In this document: positions 9,009 to 19,417 of the stretch, one piece after another
Layout of the letters: the number at the start of each line of letters is the position of its first letter
How positions within the stretch are numbered: the first letter of the stretch is position 1
From: Oceanospirillaceae bacterium UBA7410
GTDB lineage: Bacteria; Pseudomonadota; Gammaproteobacteria; Pseudomonadales; Balneatricaceae
Assembly: GCA_002470565.1 (NCBI GenBank)
Contig: DKMQ01000048.1
Span: 42,858-89,113 of the forward strand
DNA: 46,256 nt
Reading direction: 5' to 3'
Program-made: the position numbers and the translations under genes
Notes under the pieces: generated by a model
Database searches by the model: none
The model's input: only the letters and a program-made list of their open reading frames with translations
What the model was told of the DNA's origin: nothing

Positions 9009-9758
9009 ATGACCATGACTACTAAAAACACCCCTAATGCCTTAGATAAAATCTTTGCAAAACCCCTAGAGACGCCTGCGCCATTTGAGTTTAATGCGCA
9101 GGTGGCTGATGTATTTGAGAATATGATTCAGCGATCAGTTCCTGGCTATCATTTTTTGCTTGATGTGATAGGTTTGCTTGCTGCTCGCTACGGCAAACCT
9201 AATAGCAACTGCTACGATCTTGGCTGCTCCCTTGGCACCATGACCTTGCGTTTGCGCCAAAATTTACCAGCTTATGCCCATGTAATAGGTGTCGATAACT
9301 CTGCGGCAATGGTAAGTCGCTGCCAACACAATATGGCTAGAGACCAAAGCCAAGCCAGCTATGAAATCCGTCATCAAAACCTACAGGACACCCCGATAGA
9401 CAATGCATCCATGGTGATTCTCAACTTTACCCTGCAGTTTATTGCCGACATTGAAAGGCCTAGTATTCTAAAAAATATCGCCAAGGGTATGCGCCCTGAT
9501 GGGGTACTACTGTTAGCTGAAAAAGTATGTTTTGAGGACCCTGAGCAAAATGATTTACAGGTCGATCTATATCACGACTTTAAACGATACCAAGGTTATA
9601 GTGACCTTGAGATCGCACAAAAGCGTGCCGCACTAGAAAATGTACTAGTGCCAAATACCTTAGAGCAACATCGTCAACGGTTGCTTGATGCTGGCTTTAG
9701 CCGCGTTGAAACTTGCATGCAGTGTTTTAATTTTTGCGCTTTGCTTGCTTTTAAATAA
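9009..9758 (+). CDS. cmoA: CmoA, carboxy-SAM synthase
   Basis: CmoA converts SAM and prephenate to carboxy-S-adenosylmethionine, the cofactor for making 5-oxyacetyl-uridine at tRNA position 34. The sequence shows MIQRSVPGY near residue 38 and the SAM-binding DLGCSLGTMTL near 65, both characteristic of the family. The ATG at 9009 (249 residues) matches the E. coli length; a second ATG six bases later is also possible. It starts 4 bases after degS and is followed by cmoB after 47 bases. Confidence 0.95.
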   Translation: MTMTTKNTPNALDKIFAKPLETPAPFEFNAQVADVFENMIQRSVPGYHFLLDVIGLLAARYGKPNSNCYDLGCSLGTMTLRLRQNLPAYAHVIGVDNSAAMVSRCQHNMARDQSQASYEIRHQNLQDTPIDNASMVILNFTLQFIADIERPSILKNIAKGMRPDGVLLLAEKVCFEDPEQNDLQVDLYHDFKRYQGYSDLEIAQKRAALENVLVPNTLEQHRQRLLDAGFSRVETCMQCFNFCALLAFK

Positions 9759-9805
9759 CGCTGCACTGCATCTAACAACACTACAACCCTATTATCGAGA
9801 CCATC

Positions 9806-10777
9806 ATGGGCATAAATTTAGAGGCTTTTTTTGAGCACACCAAACACTCAGTACTGGAGCAGTTTCATTCACAGCTGCGCCAAGCCCTAGATCAACACTA
9901 TCATCAAAAAATCCATGGCCGCTCGATTGAATGGGATGCCGCACTTAATGCTATGCCACAGCTGGACAAAACTGAGTTCACCTTTAACGACAAAAGCGTC
10001 ACCATATCCAAGCCTGATAGCCTCAATTTAGATCATTGCGCTTATAAGCAACATCTCAAAGCATTTATGCCTTGGCGTAAAGGCCCATGGAATTTACTGG
10101 GCGTAGAGATAGACACAGAATGGCGCTCAGATTGGAAATGGCAACGAATTGTTCCACATATAAGCTCCCTTGAAGGTCGACAGGTGCTGGATATTGGCAC
10201 AGGTAACGGCTACTTCTTATACCGTATGTTAGGCGCTGGGGCTCGCCTTGCACTAGGAATTGACCCCACACGAATCTTTCTATATCAATTCCACGCTGCA
10301 CAGCGATTATTACCCCCAAACGGCGCGCACCTTTTACCCTTGAGAAGTGAACACTTACCGGCTTTTGGCAGCTTCGACACGGTATTTTGCTTAGGCGTGC
10401 TATACCACCGACGCTCACCCATAGATCACATCCAAGAATTGATGTCTTACTTGAGACCAGGCGGAGAATTAGTGCTGGAAACGTTGGTAGTACCTGGTGA
10501 CATAAACACCATACTTGTGCCACCAGAACGCTACGCGAAAATGTCTAATGTGTGGTTTTTGCCCAGCACCCAAGCCCTAGAGAATATGTTACATAAGTTG
10601 GGATTAAAAGACATTCGCACAGTCGATGTTACTCAAACAACAAACCAAGAACAAAGAGCAACAGATTGGATGAATTTTCACTCGCTTGCAGACTTCCTTG
10701 ATCCAAACGACCCTAATCTTTCAGCTGAAGGACACCCTGCACCACTGAGAGCTACTATCGTTGCTACCAAAGCCTAG
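9806..10777 (+). CDS. cmoB: CmoB, tRNA U34 carboxymethyltransferase
   Basis: CmoB transfers the carboxymethyl group of carboxy-SAM to 5-hydroxyuridine at tRNA position 34, yielding cmo5U and widening wobble decoding. The 323-residue product has the SAM motif VLDIGTGNGYFL near residue 127 and the family stretch CLGVLYHRRSPIDH near 194. The N-terminal extension with RKGPWNLLG near residue 91 is typical. It is paired with cmoA as in E. coli and is followed by a bidirectional terminator before convergent hisD. Confidence 0.95.
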   Translation: MGINLEAFFEHTKHSVLEQFHSQLRQALDQHYHQKIHGRSIEWDAALNAMPQLDKTEFTFNDKSVTISKPDSLNLDHCAYKQHLKAFMPWRKGPWNLLGVEIDTEWRSDWKWQRIVPHISSLEGRQVLDIGTGNGYFLYRMLGAGARLALGIDPTRIFLYQFHAAQRLLPPNGAHLLPLRSEHLPAFGSFDTVFCLGVLYHRRSPIDHIQELMSYLRPGGELVLETLVVPGDINTILVPPERYAKMSNVWFLPSTQALENMLHKLGLKDIRTVDVTQTTNQEQRATDWMNFHSLADFLDPNDPNLSAEGHPAPLRATIVATKA

Positions 10778-10795
10778 CAGGACCTTATCAACACT

Positions 10796-10828
10796 AAAAA
10801 ATAGCTCGCAAACACGCAAGCTATTTTT
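10796..10828. terminator. Bidirectional terminator between cmoB and hisD
   Basis: Ten-base arms AAAAATAGCT and AGCTATTTTT form a hairpin with inner GC pairs and T-runs on both strands. It lies between the convergent cmoB and hisD stop codons and serves both. Confidence 0.85.
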
Positions 10829-10835
10829 ACACCAC

Positions 10836-12143
10836 TTAGTCGATGATGCGATATTCAGCAGAGCGGGCATGAGCCGTTAAACTTTCTCCACGGGCCAATA
10901 TAGAGGCCACTTTACCCATGGCGCTTGCTCCTTGCTCTGAAAATTTAATCAAAGAAGAACGTTTTTGGAAATCATATACACCCAAAGGTGATGAAAAGCG
11001 GGCAGTGCCAGATGTTGGCAGCACATGGTTGGGTCCTGCACAATAGTCGCCTAACGCTTCTGCTGTGTGGCGCCCCATAAAAATAGCACCAGCGTGGCGT
11101 ATTTTTGGCAACATCGACTCAGGATCAGCTACTGATAGTTCTAAATGTTCTGGAGCAATACGATTAGAAATATCAATCGCTTCTTGCATGTCTGCCACTT
11201 GAATTAGAGCGCCTCGTTTTTCAATGGACGCTTTAATAATGCTATTACGCTCTAATGTTGGAAGTAAGGCCTTAAAAGATGCCTCTACTTGGTCTAAGTA
11301 ATCTTTATCTGGACACAATAAAATGGATTGAGCTTGTTCGTCGTGCTCTGCTTGTGAGAATAGATCCATAGCTACCCAATCAGGGTTAGTTTGTCCGTCA
11401 CAAATTACTAAAATCTCTGACGGCCCCGCAATCATGTCAATGCCACAAGTACCAAATACTGCTCGCTTTGCAGTAGCCACGTAAATATTACCTGGGCCCA
11501 CAATTTTATCAACTTTTGGCACCATTGAGGTACCATGAGCCAGAGCTGCAATAGCCTGAGCTCCGCCAATTGCAAATACACGATCCACGCCAGCAATCGC
11601 AGCAGCAGCCAAAACTAAAGGGTTAACCTTACCGTTAGGTAGAGGCACTGTCATTATAATCTCTTTCACACCAGCTACTTTAGCGGGTATGGCGTTCATC
11701 AAGACAGAGGAAGGGTAACTCGCCTTGCCGCCTGGCACATAAATACCCACACGATCCATTGCTGTGATCTGCTGCCCAAGCACTGTGCCATCAGCTTCAA
11801 CATAACGCCAGGATTCTTGTTTTTGGTGCTGATGATAAGAGCGAATACGATCTGCAGCTACTTGCAAAGCTTCACGCTCTTCATCAGTAACGTCAGCAAG
11901 AGCTTGTTCAAGCTGCTGCTGAGATATTTCAAGCTCTGATGCTGCTTTAAACGGGGTGCGATCCAACTGATTTGTTAGTTGTAATAATGCGGTATCACCC
12001 TGAACTCTAACGCGTTCAATAATATCAGCAACCGTCTTTTGTACTCGTTGGTCTGATACGCTCTCCCAGCCCAACAGTTGATTCAATTTAGACTCAAAGT
12101 TGGCCTTGGAGGTATCTAATCTATTTACTTTTAAAAACTGCAT
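10836..12143 (-). CDS. hisD: Histidinol dehydrogenase
   Basis: HisD is the zinc- and NAD-dependent enzyme that oxidises L-histidinol to L-histidine in the last two steps of the pathway. Family motifs include [17 protein letters not shown] near residue 117, [17 protein letters not shown] near 205, DMIAGPSEI near 230 and the zinc-site stretch [13 protein letters not shown] near 365. The ATG at 12143 gives 435 residues and sits 1 base after hisG. In Pseudomonas hisC1 follows hisD; here the transcript ends at a terminator instead. Confidence 0.97.
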   Translation of the reverse strand: MQFLKVNRLDTSKANFESKLNQLLGWESVSDQRVQKTVADIIERVRVQGDTALLQLTNQLDRTPFKAASELEISQQQLEQALADVTDEEREALQVAADRIRSYHQHQKQESWRYVEADGTVLGQQITAMDRVGIYVPGGKASYPSSVLMNAIPAKVAGVKEIIMTVPLPNGKVNPLVLAAAAIAGVDRVFAIGGAQAIAALAHGTSMVPKVDKIVGPGNIYVATAKRAVFGTCGIDMIAGPSEILVICDGQTNPDWVAMDLFSQAEHDEQAQSILLCPDKDYLDQVEASFKALLPTLERNSIIKASIEKRGALIQVADMQEAIDISNRIAPEHLELSVADPESMLPKIRHAGAIFMGRHTAEALGDYCAGPNHVLPTSGTARFSSPLGVYDFQKRSSLIKFSEQGASAMGKVASILARGESLTAHARSAEYRIID

Positions 12144-12144
12144 A

Positions 12145-12789
12145 TTAACGCCCTTGGTTAGCGTTGACCGCTGCTGATAACTGTTCAATAAGAGGACCTA
12201 TACGGCCGTGCTTAAGCTTCATGGCAGCTTTACCTACTACCAATCGACTACTGATCATAGCGATTTCTTTAAGAGGCTCTAAACCATTGGCTTTAAGGGT
12301 ATTGCCTGTATCAACAATATCTACAATTTGATCGGCCAAACCTAAAATAGGGGCCAATTCCATGGCGCCATAAAGCTTAATAATATCAACTTGCTGGCCC
12401 TGTTCGGCAAAGTAGGCTTTAGTGATATTAACGAACTTAGAAGCCACCCGTAAGCGCCTACCTGCTGGTGCAGCACCTGCTGGTGCGCAAGTCATGAGCC
12501 GGCACTTTGAGATTTGTAAATCCAAAGGCTCATATAAACCACTACCACCATGCTCTAGCAACACATCTTTGCCAGCCACACCCATGTCTGCTGCACCGTT
12601 AGCAACGTAAGTAGGAACGTCTGTGGCACGAATCACTATAAACCTGACCCCTGGCTGAGTGGTCTCAAACACTAACTTACGACTGGTATAAACATCTTCT
12701 AAAGGCTCTATTCCGGCACTTGCAAACAAAGGTAAGGTCTCTTTTAAAATACGACCTTTAGACAATGCGATGGTTAAGCTGTTGGGCAT
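12145..12789 (-). CDS. hisG: ATP phosphoribosyltransferase, short form
   Basis: HisG makes phosphoribosyl-ATP, the first step of histidine synthesis. At 214 residues it is the short form (HisGs), which lacks the C-terminal regulatory domain and needs the HisZ subunit for activity; hisZ is not in the window. Motifs include [17 protein letters not shown] at the N-terminus and [17 protein letters not shown] near residue 159. A 15-base near-tandem repeat inside the gene encodes the APAGAAPAG stretch near residue 103. It lies 16 bases after murA. Confidence 0.96.
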   Translation of the reverse strand: MPNSLTIALSKGRILKETLPLFASAGIEPLEDVYTSRKLVFETTQPGVRFIVIRATDVPTYVANGAADMGVAGKDVLLEHGGSGLYEPLDLQISKCRLMTCAPAGAAPAGRRLRVASKFVNITKAYFAEQGQQVDIIKLYGAMELAPILGLADQIVDIVDTGNTLKANGLEPLKEIAMISSRLVVGKAAMKLKHGRIGPLIEQLSAAVNANQGR

Positions 12790-12805
12790 GTTGTTATTTT
12801 CTCAG

Positions 12806-14089
<1,284 letters not shown>

Positions 14090-14126
14090 TTAGGTGTGTT
14101 GGGTACATTAGGTTTAGCAGCGTTAG

Positions 14127-14381
14127 TTAAACACTTACACTTTGCCATTGATCAGCTGTATAGGTTTTAATTCCTAGCGCATGTATTGATCCATCTGCAA
14201 TTTGGTCAGTCAAACAGCTATATACCAACTGTTGTTTTTTAACTGGTGATAAGCCTATAAAAAGATCACCAATTACAGTCACTTGAAAGCTACATCCTTC
14301 GCCACTTGGGATCACTTGAGTGCCCACAAGTTGCTGTTCAATAATTTGTTTAACTTGTTCTGCGTCCACAATATTCTCCAT
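14127..14381 (-). CDS. ibaG: IbaG/BolA family protein
   Basis: This is a small BolA-fold protein of the IbaG (YrbA) type, associated with acid response and with iron-sulfur handling through monothiol glutaredoxins. ATG 14381 gives 84 residues starting MENIVDAEQVK; the longer open frame upstream has no family similarity. The conserved tail HALGIKTYTADQW is present, with the His expected for cluster or metal binding. It sits between mlaC and murA, as in E. coli apart from the missing mlaB. Confidence 0.9.
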   Translation of the reverse strand: MENIVDAEQVKQIIEQQLVGTQVIPSGEGCSFQVTVIGDLFIGLSPVKKQQLVYSCLTDQIADGSIHALGIKTYTADQWQSVSV

Positions 14382-14527
14382 GGGGTCATAAATAAGGGGG
14401 TATAAATTAGGACTTATAACTTTAATACAAGCGAAGCACCAAAAACAAAAAAACAAGGGTGCGATAAGCGCGTTAGTATAGCAAAATACTCACCTCTATC
14501 GCCACCGTTGCCCGTAATTGAATAGCT
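14382..14527. other. mlaC-ibaG gap, no mlaB
   Basis: In E. coli and Pseudomonas the STAS-domain gene mlaB lies between mlaC and ibaG. Here only 146 bases separate the two genes. That is too short for the roughly 90-100 residue MlaB, and I see no STAS remnant. The gap presumably holds the ibaG-murA-hisGD promoter. Confidence 0.7.
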
Positions 14528-15178
14528 TTAAGACGGATCATTCCAAAAAGCAATCACGTCATCAATACTACCTTTATTTTGAGCCATTTCACTTGCGAAT
14601 TGTTGCCTGAAGGCTAGCCCTAAGTTGATACCGTCAAGGGTGACATTGGTCACCATCCAGCCTTGTTTGCGCTTTTTCATAGCGTAATGCAAATCGTAAG
14701 CTGCGCCATTAGCATAGATCTTCACCCACACGTTTTGTCGCCCAGGCTTAGCCTTACTACTTGGATTAGCTTGTATTTCAAAATCATTAATCCTAAACGC
14801 TAGCACTGCACCGGCATAAGTGTTGAGTAATGATTGTTTAAAAGCAATGCTAAATTCTTCTATTTGCTGCTGTGAAGCTTGGCGATAATATTTGGCCATC
14901 ACACCTTTAGCGATACTATTAAAATCAATCACACCTGCTAACACACCCTCCATACCTAAAAAAAGCTGGGCCTCATCAAATTTAACGGCCTCACCTTCTG
15001 CCTCAGTACTAAGAGCCGCCTCCAGTCGTCCATTTTCTAATAAAACAACCATGGCCCTTGTGCTTCGCTCAATGACTTTACTCGCATCATCCCATTCTGC
15101 GGCTTGAACAGTTGCCACGCATAACGCAAACCATGCCATAAAAACTACTTTTATCGTGTGTTTATACAAATCTATCAT
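14528..15178 (-). CDS. mlaC: MlaC, periplasmic phospholipid-binding protein
   Basis: MlaC shuttles phospholipids across the periplasm between the outer-membrane MlaA complex and the inner-membrane MlaFED transporter. The 216-residue product has a signal peptide (about residues 1-26, hydrophobic run ending VQA) and the MlaC domain after it, with YRQASQQQIEEFSIAF near residue 92 and WVKIYANGAAYDLHY near 149. It follows mlaD by 11 bases in mlaFEDC. Confidence 0.93.
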   Translation of the reverse strand: MIDLYKHTIKVVFMAWFALCVATVQAAEWDDASKVIERSTRAMVVLLENGRLEAALSTEAEGEAVKFDEAQLFLGMEGVLAGVIDFNSIAKGVMAKYYRQASQQQIEEFSIAFKQSLLNTYAGAVLAFRINDFEIQANPSSKAKPGRQNVWVKIYANGAAYDLHYAMKKRKQGWMVTNVTLDGINLGLAFRQQFASEMAQNKGSIDDVIAFWNDPS

Positions 15179-15189
15179 CTTCGTTGTTC

Positions 15190-15651
15190 CTATGTATTGT
15201 CACCAAAATTGAGCAAAAACTGACCGATCAAATCTTCTAAAACAAGGGCAGATTGGGTGTCTTCAATCACGTCACCATCTACCAGTACATCCTCTTCAGC
15301 TCCAACGGTTAGGCCAACATATTTTTCCCCTAACAAACCAGATGTAAGAATACTGGCACTAGTATCTATGGATAAATAATTCACTTGGCCATCAATTTTC
15401 ATATGTACCTGCGCTTTCAATGCATAGGGATCTATACCCACCGATACAACCTCTCCTACTACCACACCAGCCATGGTTACTTTAGCTTTTGGCGAAAGGC
15501 CAGCAGCGTTTTCAAACAGCGCTGTAACAGTATAATGGTCAGCGTTGCGAGACATAGAGCCTCCACTCACTTGTATGGCCAATGTTATTAAAGCTGCTAT
15601 TCCAGCCACCATCATTAGGCCTACACTTAGCTCCAACCATCTTTTTTTCAT
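15190..15651 (-). CDS. mlaD: MlaD, MCE-domain lipid transporter subunit
   Basis: MlaD is an inner-membrane protein with one N-terminal span (about residues 8-27) and a periplasmic MCE domain (about 40-120, containing TVTALFENAAGLSPKAKVTM) that forms the hexameric ring through which lipids pass. Length is 153 residues, short but within the family. Its start overlaps the mlaE stop as ATGA, suggesting coupling. Confidence 0.95.
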   Translation of the reverse strand: MKKRWLELSVGLMMVAGIAALITLAIQVSGGSMSRNADHYTVTALFENAAGLSPKAKVTMAGVVVGEVVSVGIDPYALKAQVHMKIDGQVNYLSIDTSASILTSGLLGEKYVGLTVGAEEDVLVDGDVIEDTQSALVLEDLIGQFLLNFGDNT

Positions 15652-16430
15652 ATTGTGCCTCCAAACATTAGCGCCGTTAAAATAAAATCAAACCCAAGAA
15701 TAGCTAAAGAGCTATAAACCACAGTGCGGGTTGTCGCGGCGCTAATACCCTGTGATGTTGGGATACATGAATAGCCCTGATACAAAGCCGTCCAGCTAAT
15801 CAAAAACGCAAAGACCACGGCTTTAACCATGCCATTAAGAACATCCTCATTGAAATCTACCGCTTGCTGCATATTGCCCCAGTATGAACCGCCATAAACA
15901 CCTAACCAGTCCACAGCAACTAAGTAGCCACCATAAATACCTACCAAGCTAAAAATTGCTACTAATAAAGGTAGAGAAATCATACCCGCCCAAAAACGTG
16001 GTGCCACAATACGGTGCAATGGGTCCACACCAAACATTTCTAAGCTTGCTAACTGCTCAGTGGCCTTCATTAGTCCAATTTCTGCTGTTAAAGCAGAACC
16101 TGCTCTACCCGCAAATAGCAAAGCGGCTACTACTGGAGATAACTCCCTCACTAACGTTAATGCTACCATTTGGCCCACTGCCTGCTCAGAACCATAGGCT
16201 GAGAGTAAGGTATACCCCTGCAAACCCAATACCATGCCAATAAACAAAGCTGACACAAGTATAATAACCAGAGACTGAACACCTACTATATAGAGTTGCT
16301 GAATAAGCCTAGAAATGCTTGAAAGTTTAGGCTTTACCACAATAGCCTGCAACAGCATCAACAAAGCTTCGCCCATACGTATCAATTTACCCAGAGCAAT
16401 GCTGCCTATATCAGCAATAACGTTAATCAT
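15648..16430 (-). CDS. mlaE: MlaE, phospholipid ABC permease
   Basis: MlaE is the permease of the Mla complex and works with the MlaF ATPase and MlaD ring. The 260-residue product has several membrane spans, the family signature LVRELSPVVAALLFAGRAGSA near residue 93-113 and GLMKATEQLASLEMFGVDP near 118-136. It overlaps mlaF by 8 bases and mlaD by 4. No STAS domain is fused to it that could stand in for the absent MlaB. Confidence 0.96.
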   Translation of the reverse strand: MINVIADIGSIALGKLIRMGEALLMLLQAIVVKPKLSSISRLIQQLYIVGVQSLVIILVSALFIGMVLGLQGYTLLSAYGSEQAVGQMVALTLVRELSPVVAALLFAGRAGSALTAEIGLMKATEQLASLEMFGVDPLHRIVAPRFWAGMISLPLLVAIFSLVGIYGGYLVAVDWLGVYGGSYWGNMQQAVDFNEDVLNGMVKAVVFAFLISWTALYQGYSCIPTSQGISAATTRTVVYSSLAILGFDFILTALMFGGTI

Positions 16431-17232
16431 GATTTAAGCCCCTTAATTCTTCTTGCAAAGGCGGTGCAGCAAAATGAAAAGGAATCACTCCATCTGCTTC
16501 CCCATGAATAAATTGTTTTACTGCCGGATCTTCACTAGCCTTTAGTTCGTCAGGACTCCCTTGAGCAAGCACTCCTGAGTGTCCCAACAAGATCACTTCA
16601 TCAGAAATAGCAAACGCTTCAGTAATATCATGAGACACCAGTACACTAGTCAACTGCATCTGAGCATTGATGTGCTTTATCAATCTTTGGAGAACAGCCA
16701 TGGCAATCGGATCTTGTCCAGCAAACGGCTCATCATAAAGAATCAGTTCTGGCTCAATTGCTACAGCACGAGCTAATGCAACTCGCCTAGCCATACCTCC
16801 TGACAACTGAGATGGCATAAGGTCTCTTGCACCGCGCAACCCTACCGCCTCTAGCTTTAACAAAACTCGGTTGTACAGGTCGTCAGCACTAAGATTTAAG
16901 TGTTCTCTCAAAGGGAAGGCAACATTGTCAAATACTGATAGGTCTGTAAATAAGGCCCCACTTTGGAACAATACACCCATACGTGAGCGCAATTGATTAA
17001 GGTGTAAGGTGTTAAGTAAAGCAACATCTTGCCCAAACAAAAAAACCTGACCTTCATCTGGCTGAAGTTGACCTCCGATTAGGCGCAAGAGCGTTGTTTT
17101 ACCTGATCCACTTGCCCCCATAATGGCAGTGATTTTTCCAGTCGATATAGTACAGCTTAAATTTTTAAAAATTGCCCGATCAGCGCGATAAAAGGTAACA
17201 TTTTTAATTTCAATAATGCCTTTTGGCGTCAT
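16423..17232 (-). CDS. mlaF: MlaF, phospholipid ABC ATPase
   Basis: MlaF is the ATPase that powers lipid movement by MlaED. Walker A is GASGSGKT (residues 39-46); the ABC signature reads LSGGMARRVALARA and Walker B ends LILYDEPFAGQDP, typical of the Mla/MCE ATPases. ATG 17232 gives 269 residues, the E. coli length, with GGAG eight bases upstream; ATG codons at 17277 and 17313 extend the protein but lack a ribosome-binding site. In E. coli MlaF binds and is stabilised by MlaB, which is absent here. Confidence 0.94.
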   Translation of the reverse strand: MTPKGIIEIKNVTFYRADRAIFKNLSCTISTGKITAIMGASGSGKTTLLRLIGGQLQPDEGQVFLFGQDVALLNTLHLNQLRSRMGVLFQSGALFTDLSVFDNVAFPLREHLNLSADDLYNRVLLKLEAVGLRGARDLMPSQLSGGMARRVALARAVAIEPELILYDEPFAGQDPIAMAVLQRLIKHINAQMQLTSVLVSHDITEAFAISDEVILLGHSGVLAQGSPDELKASEDPAVKQFIHGEADGVIPFHFAAPPLQEELRGLNHD

Positions 17233-17381
17233 AGGCGCGGCTCCAATTAAGTGCTCATTAGCACTCGTATACGCCATAATTAGCGCTGAAAAATATATAC
17301 TTAAGTTTACCATTGCCACGCTTAAGTGCAAAGAAACTTGCAAATTGTGTCGACTCTTGTTTTCATTGCCCCTCACGGTTT

Positions 17382-17408
17382 GACTAGGCCCTTTAAAGAC
17401 ACCTAGTC
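17382..17408. repeat. Inverted repeat upstream of yrbG
   Basis: Perfect seven-base arms GACTAGG and CCTAGTC are separated by 13 bases, 32 bases before the yrbG start in the 208-base gap between divergent mlaF and yrbG. It could be an operator or a leader hairpin; the left arm overlaps a TTGACT that resembles a -35 box. Confidence 0.4.
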
Positions 17409-17440
17409 GCCAGTTTTTCACCCTTTCATTAGATTTTTAT

Positions 17441-18385
17441 ATGCTTATTGCAATTATTGCCGTTCTGGTTGGTTTAGGCCTGCTCATCTGGAGTGCCGAC
17501 CGATTTGTTGACGGCGCATCAGCTACTGCTGGTCATTTAGGCATGTCCCCTATGCTTATTGGTTTAACCATTGTAGCCTTTGGCACTTCTGCACCAGAAA
17601 TGCTCGTATCAACTATGGCGGCCTTAGATGGCGCTCCAGGATTAGCCATTGGCAATGCTATTGGCTCTAATATTGCCAACATTGCCTTAGTACTAGGCGC
17701 CACAGCACTAGTATCCTCCATACCTATCCGAGGTGATTTAGTTCGCACTGAACTACCTATATTAACCGTCGCCACCCTTGGCGCTGGTATTATATTATTA
17801 GACTATTACCTAGATCTGGTAGACGCCATGCTACTGCTTTTTGGTTTAGTCTTATGTTTATATTTATTTAAACGTTACCAATGTCAGCATCCAGAAGATC
17901 AAACCACCCCCCAAGCCAGCATGAGCTTAAAAAAGGGCATTATTTGGCTTATTTTAGGCTTAGTTGTTTTAGCTATTGGCTCAAGAATCTTAGTGGGTGG
18001 CGCTGTTCACATTGCCACTGCCCTTGGCGTCAGCGAAATGATCATAGGCCTCACTATTATAGCCATAGGCACAAGCTTACCTGAACTAGCAGCATCTATT
18101 ATGAGCGCTCGCAAAGGCCAGCACGGCATCGCTTTAGGAAATGTAATTGGCTCCAACATTTTTAATTTGCTAGGAGTGATGGCAATACCTGCCCTTATCA
18201 GCCCAGTAGTTATAGAGGCCGATGCTTTATGGCGTGATTACGGGTTGATGCTTTTGTTAACTTTATTTTTATTTGCTGTTGGATTTAAGGCCCGCAACGG
18301 GGGCAGTATTAGCCGCTTCATGGGTATCTTGCTGTTGTTGATCTATGTCATGTATATGCTTTTACTTTATACTAATGCTACATAA
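17441..18385 (+). CDS. yrbG: YrbG-type calcium/sodium:cation antiporter
   Basis: This is a membrane protein of the Ca2+:cation antiporter (CaCA) superfamily with about ten spans in two homologous halves. Both alpha-repeat cores are visible: VAFGTSAPEM with GNAIGSNIANI in the first half, and IAIGTSLPEL with GNVIGSNIFNL in the second. The 314-residue length is normal. It is divergent from mlaF and followed by kdsD after 23 bases, as in E. coli. Substrate is not certain; the E. coli protein is not needed for LPS synthesis. Confidence 0.92.
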   Translation: MLIAIIAVLVGLGLLIWSADRFVDGASATAGHLGMSPMLIGLTIVAFGTSAPEMLVSTMAALDGAPGLAIGNAIGSNIANIALVLGATALVSSIPIRGDLVRTELPILTVATLGAGIILLDYYLDLVDAMLLLFGLVLCLYLFKRYQCQHPEDQTTPQASMSLKKGIIWLILGLVVLAIGSRILVGGAVHIATALGVSEMIIGLTIIAIGTSLPELAASIMSARKGQHGIALGNVIGSNIFNLLGVMAIPALISPVVIEADALWRDYGLMLLLTLFLFAVGFKARNGGSISRFMGILLLLIYVMYMLLLYTNAT

Positions 18386-18408
18386 TTTATGCATAAGCCC
18401 AAGGAGAG

Positions 18409-19416
18409 ATGTTGAGCGATAATAATACCCTACAGCCCAGCCCAGGCCAGACGACACTATTTGCCGAATCAGCCTTGCGCACCATCGGCTTAGAGCAGGC
18501 TGCTATTGCAGAGCTTACCATTCGTATAGATGCAACATTTGTACAAGCATGCCAGATACTAATGGACTGTTCGTCTAGAGTGGTTCTTTTAGGCATGGGT
18601 AAATCTGGCCATATTGCCAATAAAATAGCGGCCACTTTAGCCAGTACTGGCACGCCAGCTTTTTTTGTCCATCCAGGTGAAGCCAGTCATGGGGACATGG
18701 GCATGATTACACCTAGTGATGTAGTATTAGCATTGTCATACTCAGGCACCACTAGCGAAATAGTCACCTTATTGCCCATGTTAAAACGCTTAGGCAGCCC
18801 CCTCATTGCTATGACAGGGGCACCGAATTCCATTTTAGCTAAAGCGTCAGATGTGCACCTTAACGTGCAAGTTAGCACTGAAGCTTGTCCCTTAAATCTT
18901 GCACCCACCTCTAGCACCACTGCAAGCTTAGTCATGGGCGATGCTCTTGCTATTGCTTTATTAGAAGCAAAAGGCTTCAGTGCTAAAGATTTTGCTTTTT
19001 CGCACCCAGGTGGCGCTTTAGGTAGGAAATTATTATTAAAGGTGAGTGATATAATGCACTCAGGCAAAGCATTACCAAAGGTATCACAAGACACCCGCTT
19101 TGCTGACGCGTTAATGGAAATGACTCAAAAAGGCATGGGAATGACTGCGGTAGTTAATACCAAAGGGCAACTTGCCGGCATATACACTGATGGAGATTTA
19201 CGTCGCAGCTTAGACCATAGTCAAGATTTGCGCGAATGTCACATCAGTACGTTAATGACGCGTGACCCCGTTAAGGCACATGCCGACATGCTAGCCGCAC
19301 AAGCGCTAAAGCTCATGGAGCAACATAAAATAAATGCCCTCATTGTGTGTGATGAAAAAGATCAACCGGTTGGGGCTATTAATATGCACGACTTGCTAAA
19401 AGCAGGGGTGATATAA
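18409..19416 (+). CDS. kdsD: KdsD, arabinose-5-phosphate isomerase
   Basis: KdsD interconverts ribulose-5-phosphate and arabinose-5-phosphate, the first step towards KDO for LPS. An N-terminal SIS sugar-isomerase domain (about residues 45-180, with GMGKSGHIANK near 63 and LSYSGTTSE near 108) is followed by two CBS domains (about 210-335). The ATG at 18409 lies only two bases after GGAG of AAGGAG, whereas the next codon, TTG at 18412, has the ideal five-base spacing, so the true start may be TTG. It begins the kdsD-kdsC-lptCAB operon. Confidence 0.95.
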   Translation: MLSDNNTLQPSPGQTTLFAESALRTIGLEQAAIAELTIRIDATFVQACQILMDCSSRVVLLGMGKSGHIANKIAATLASTGTPAFFVHPGEASHGDMGMITPSDVVLALSYSGTTSEIVTLLPMLKRLGSPLIAMTGAPNSILAKASDVHLNVQVSTEACPLNLAPTSSTTASLVMGDALAIALLEAKGFSAKDFAFSHPGGALGRKLLLKVSDIMHSGKALPKVSQDTRFADALMEMTQKGMGMTAVVNTKGQLAGIYTDGDLRRSLDHSQDLRECHISTLMTRDPVKAHADMLAAQALKLMEQHKINALIVCDEKDQPVGAINMHDLLKAGVI

Positions 19417-19417
19417 C

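Noticed and set aside
12455..12490. Near-tandem 15-base repeat in hisG
   Set aside because: It keeps the frame and encodes an Ala/Pro/Gly stretch in a variable loop before RRLRVASKF; most likely a neutral small duplication, not a regulatory repeat.
12145..12789. HisG looks truncated at 214 residues
   Set aside because: It matches the short HisGs form in full and ends normally; that form works with HisZ, so this is not a broken gene.
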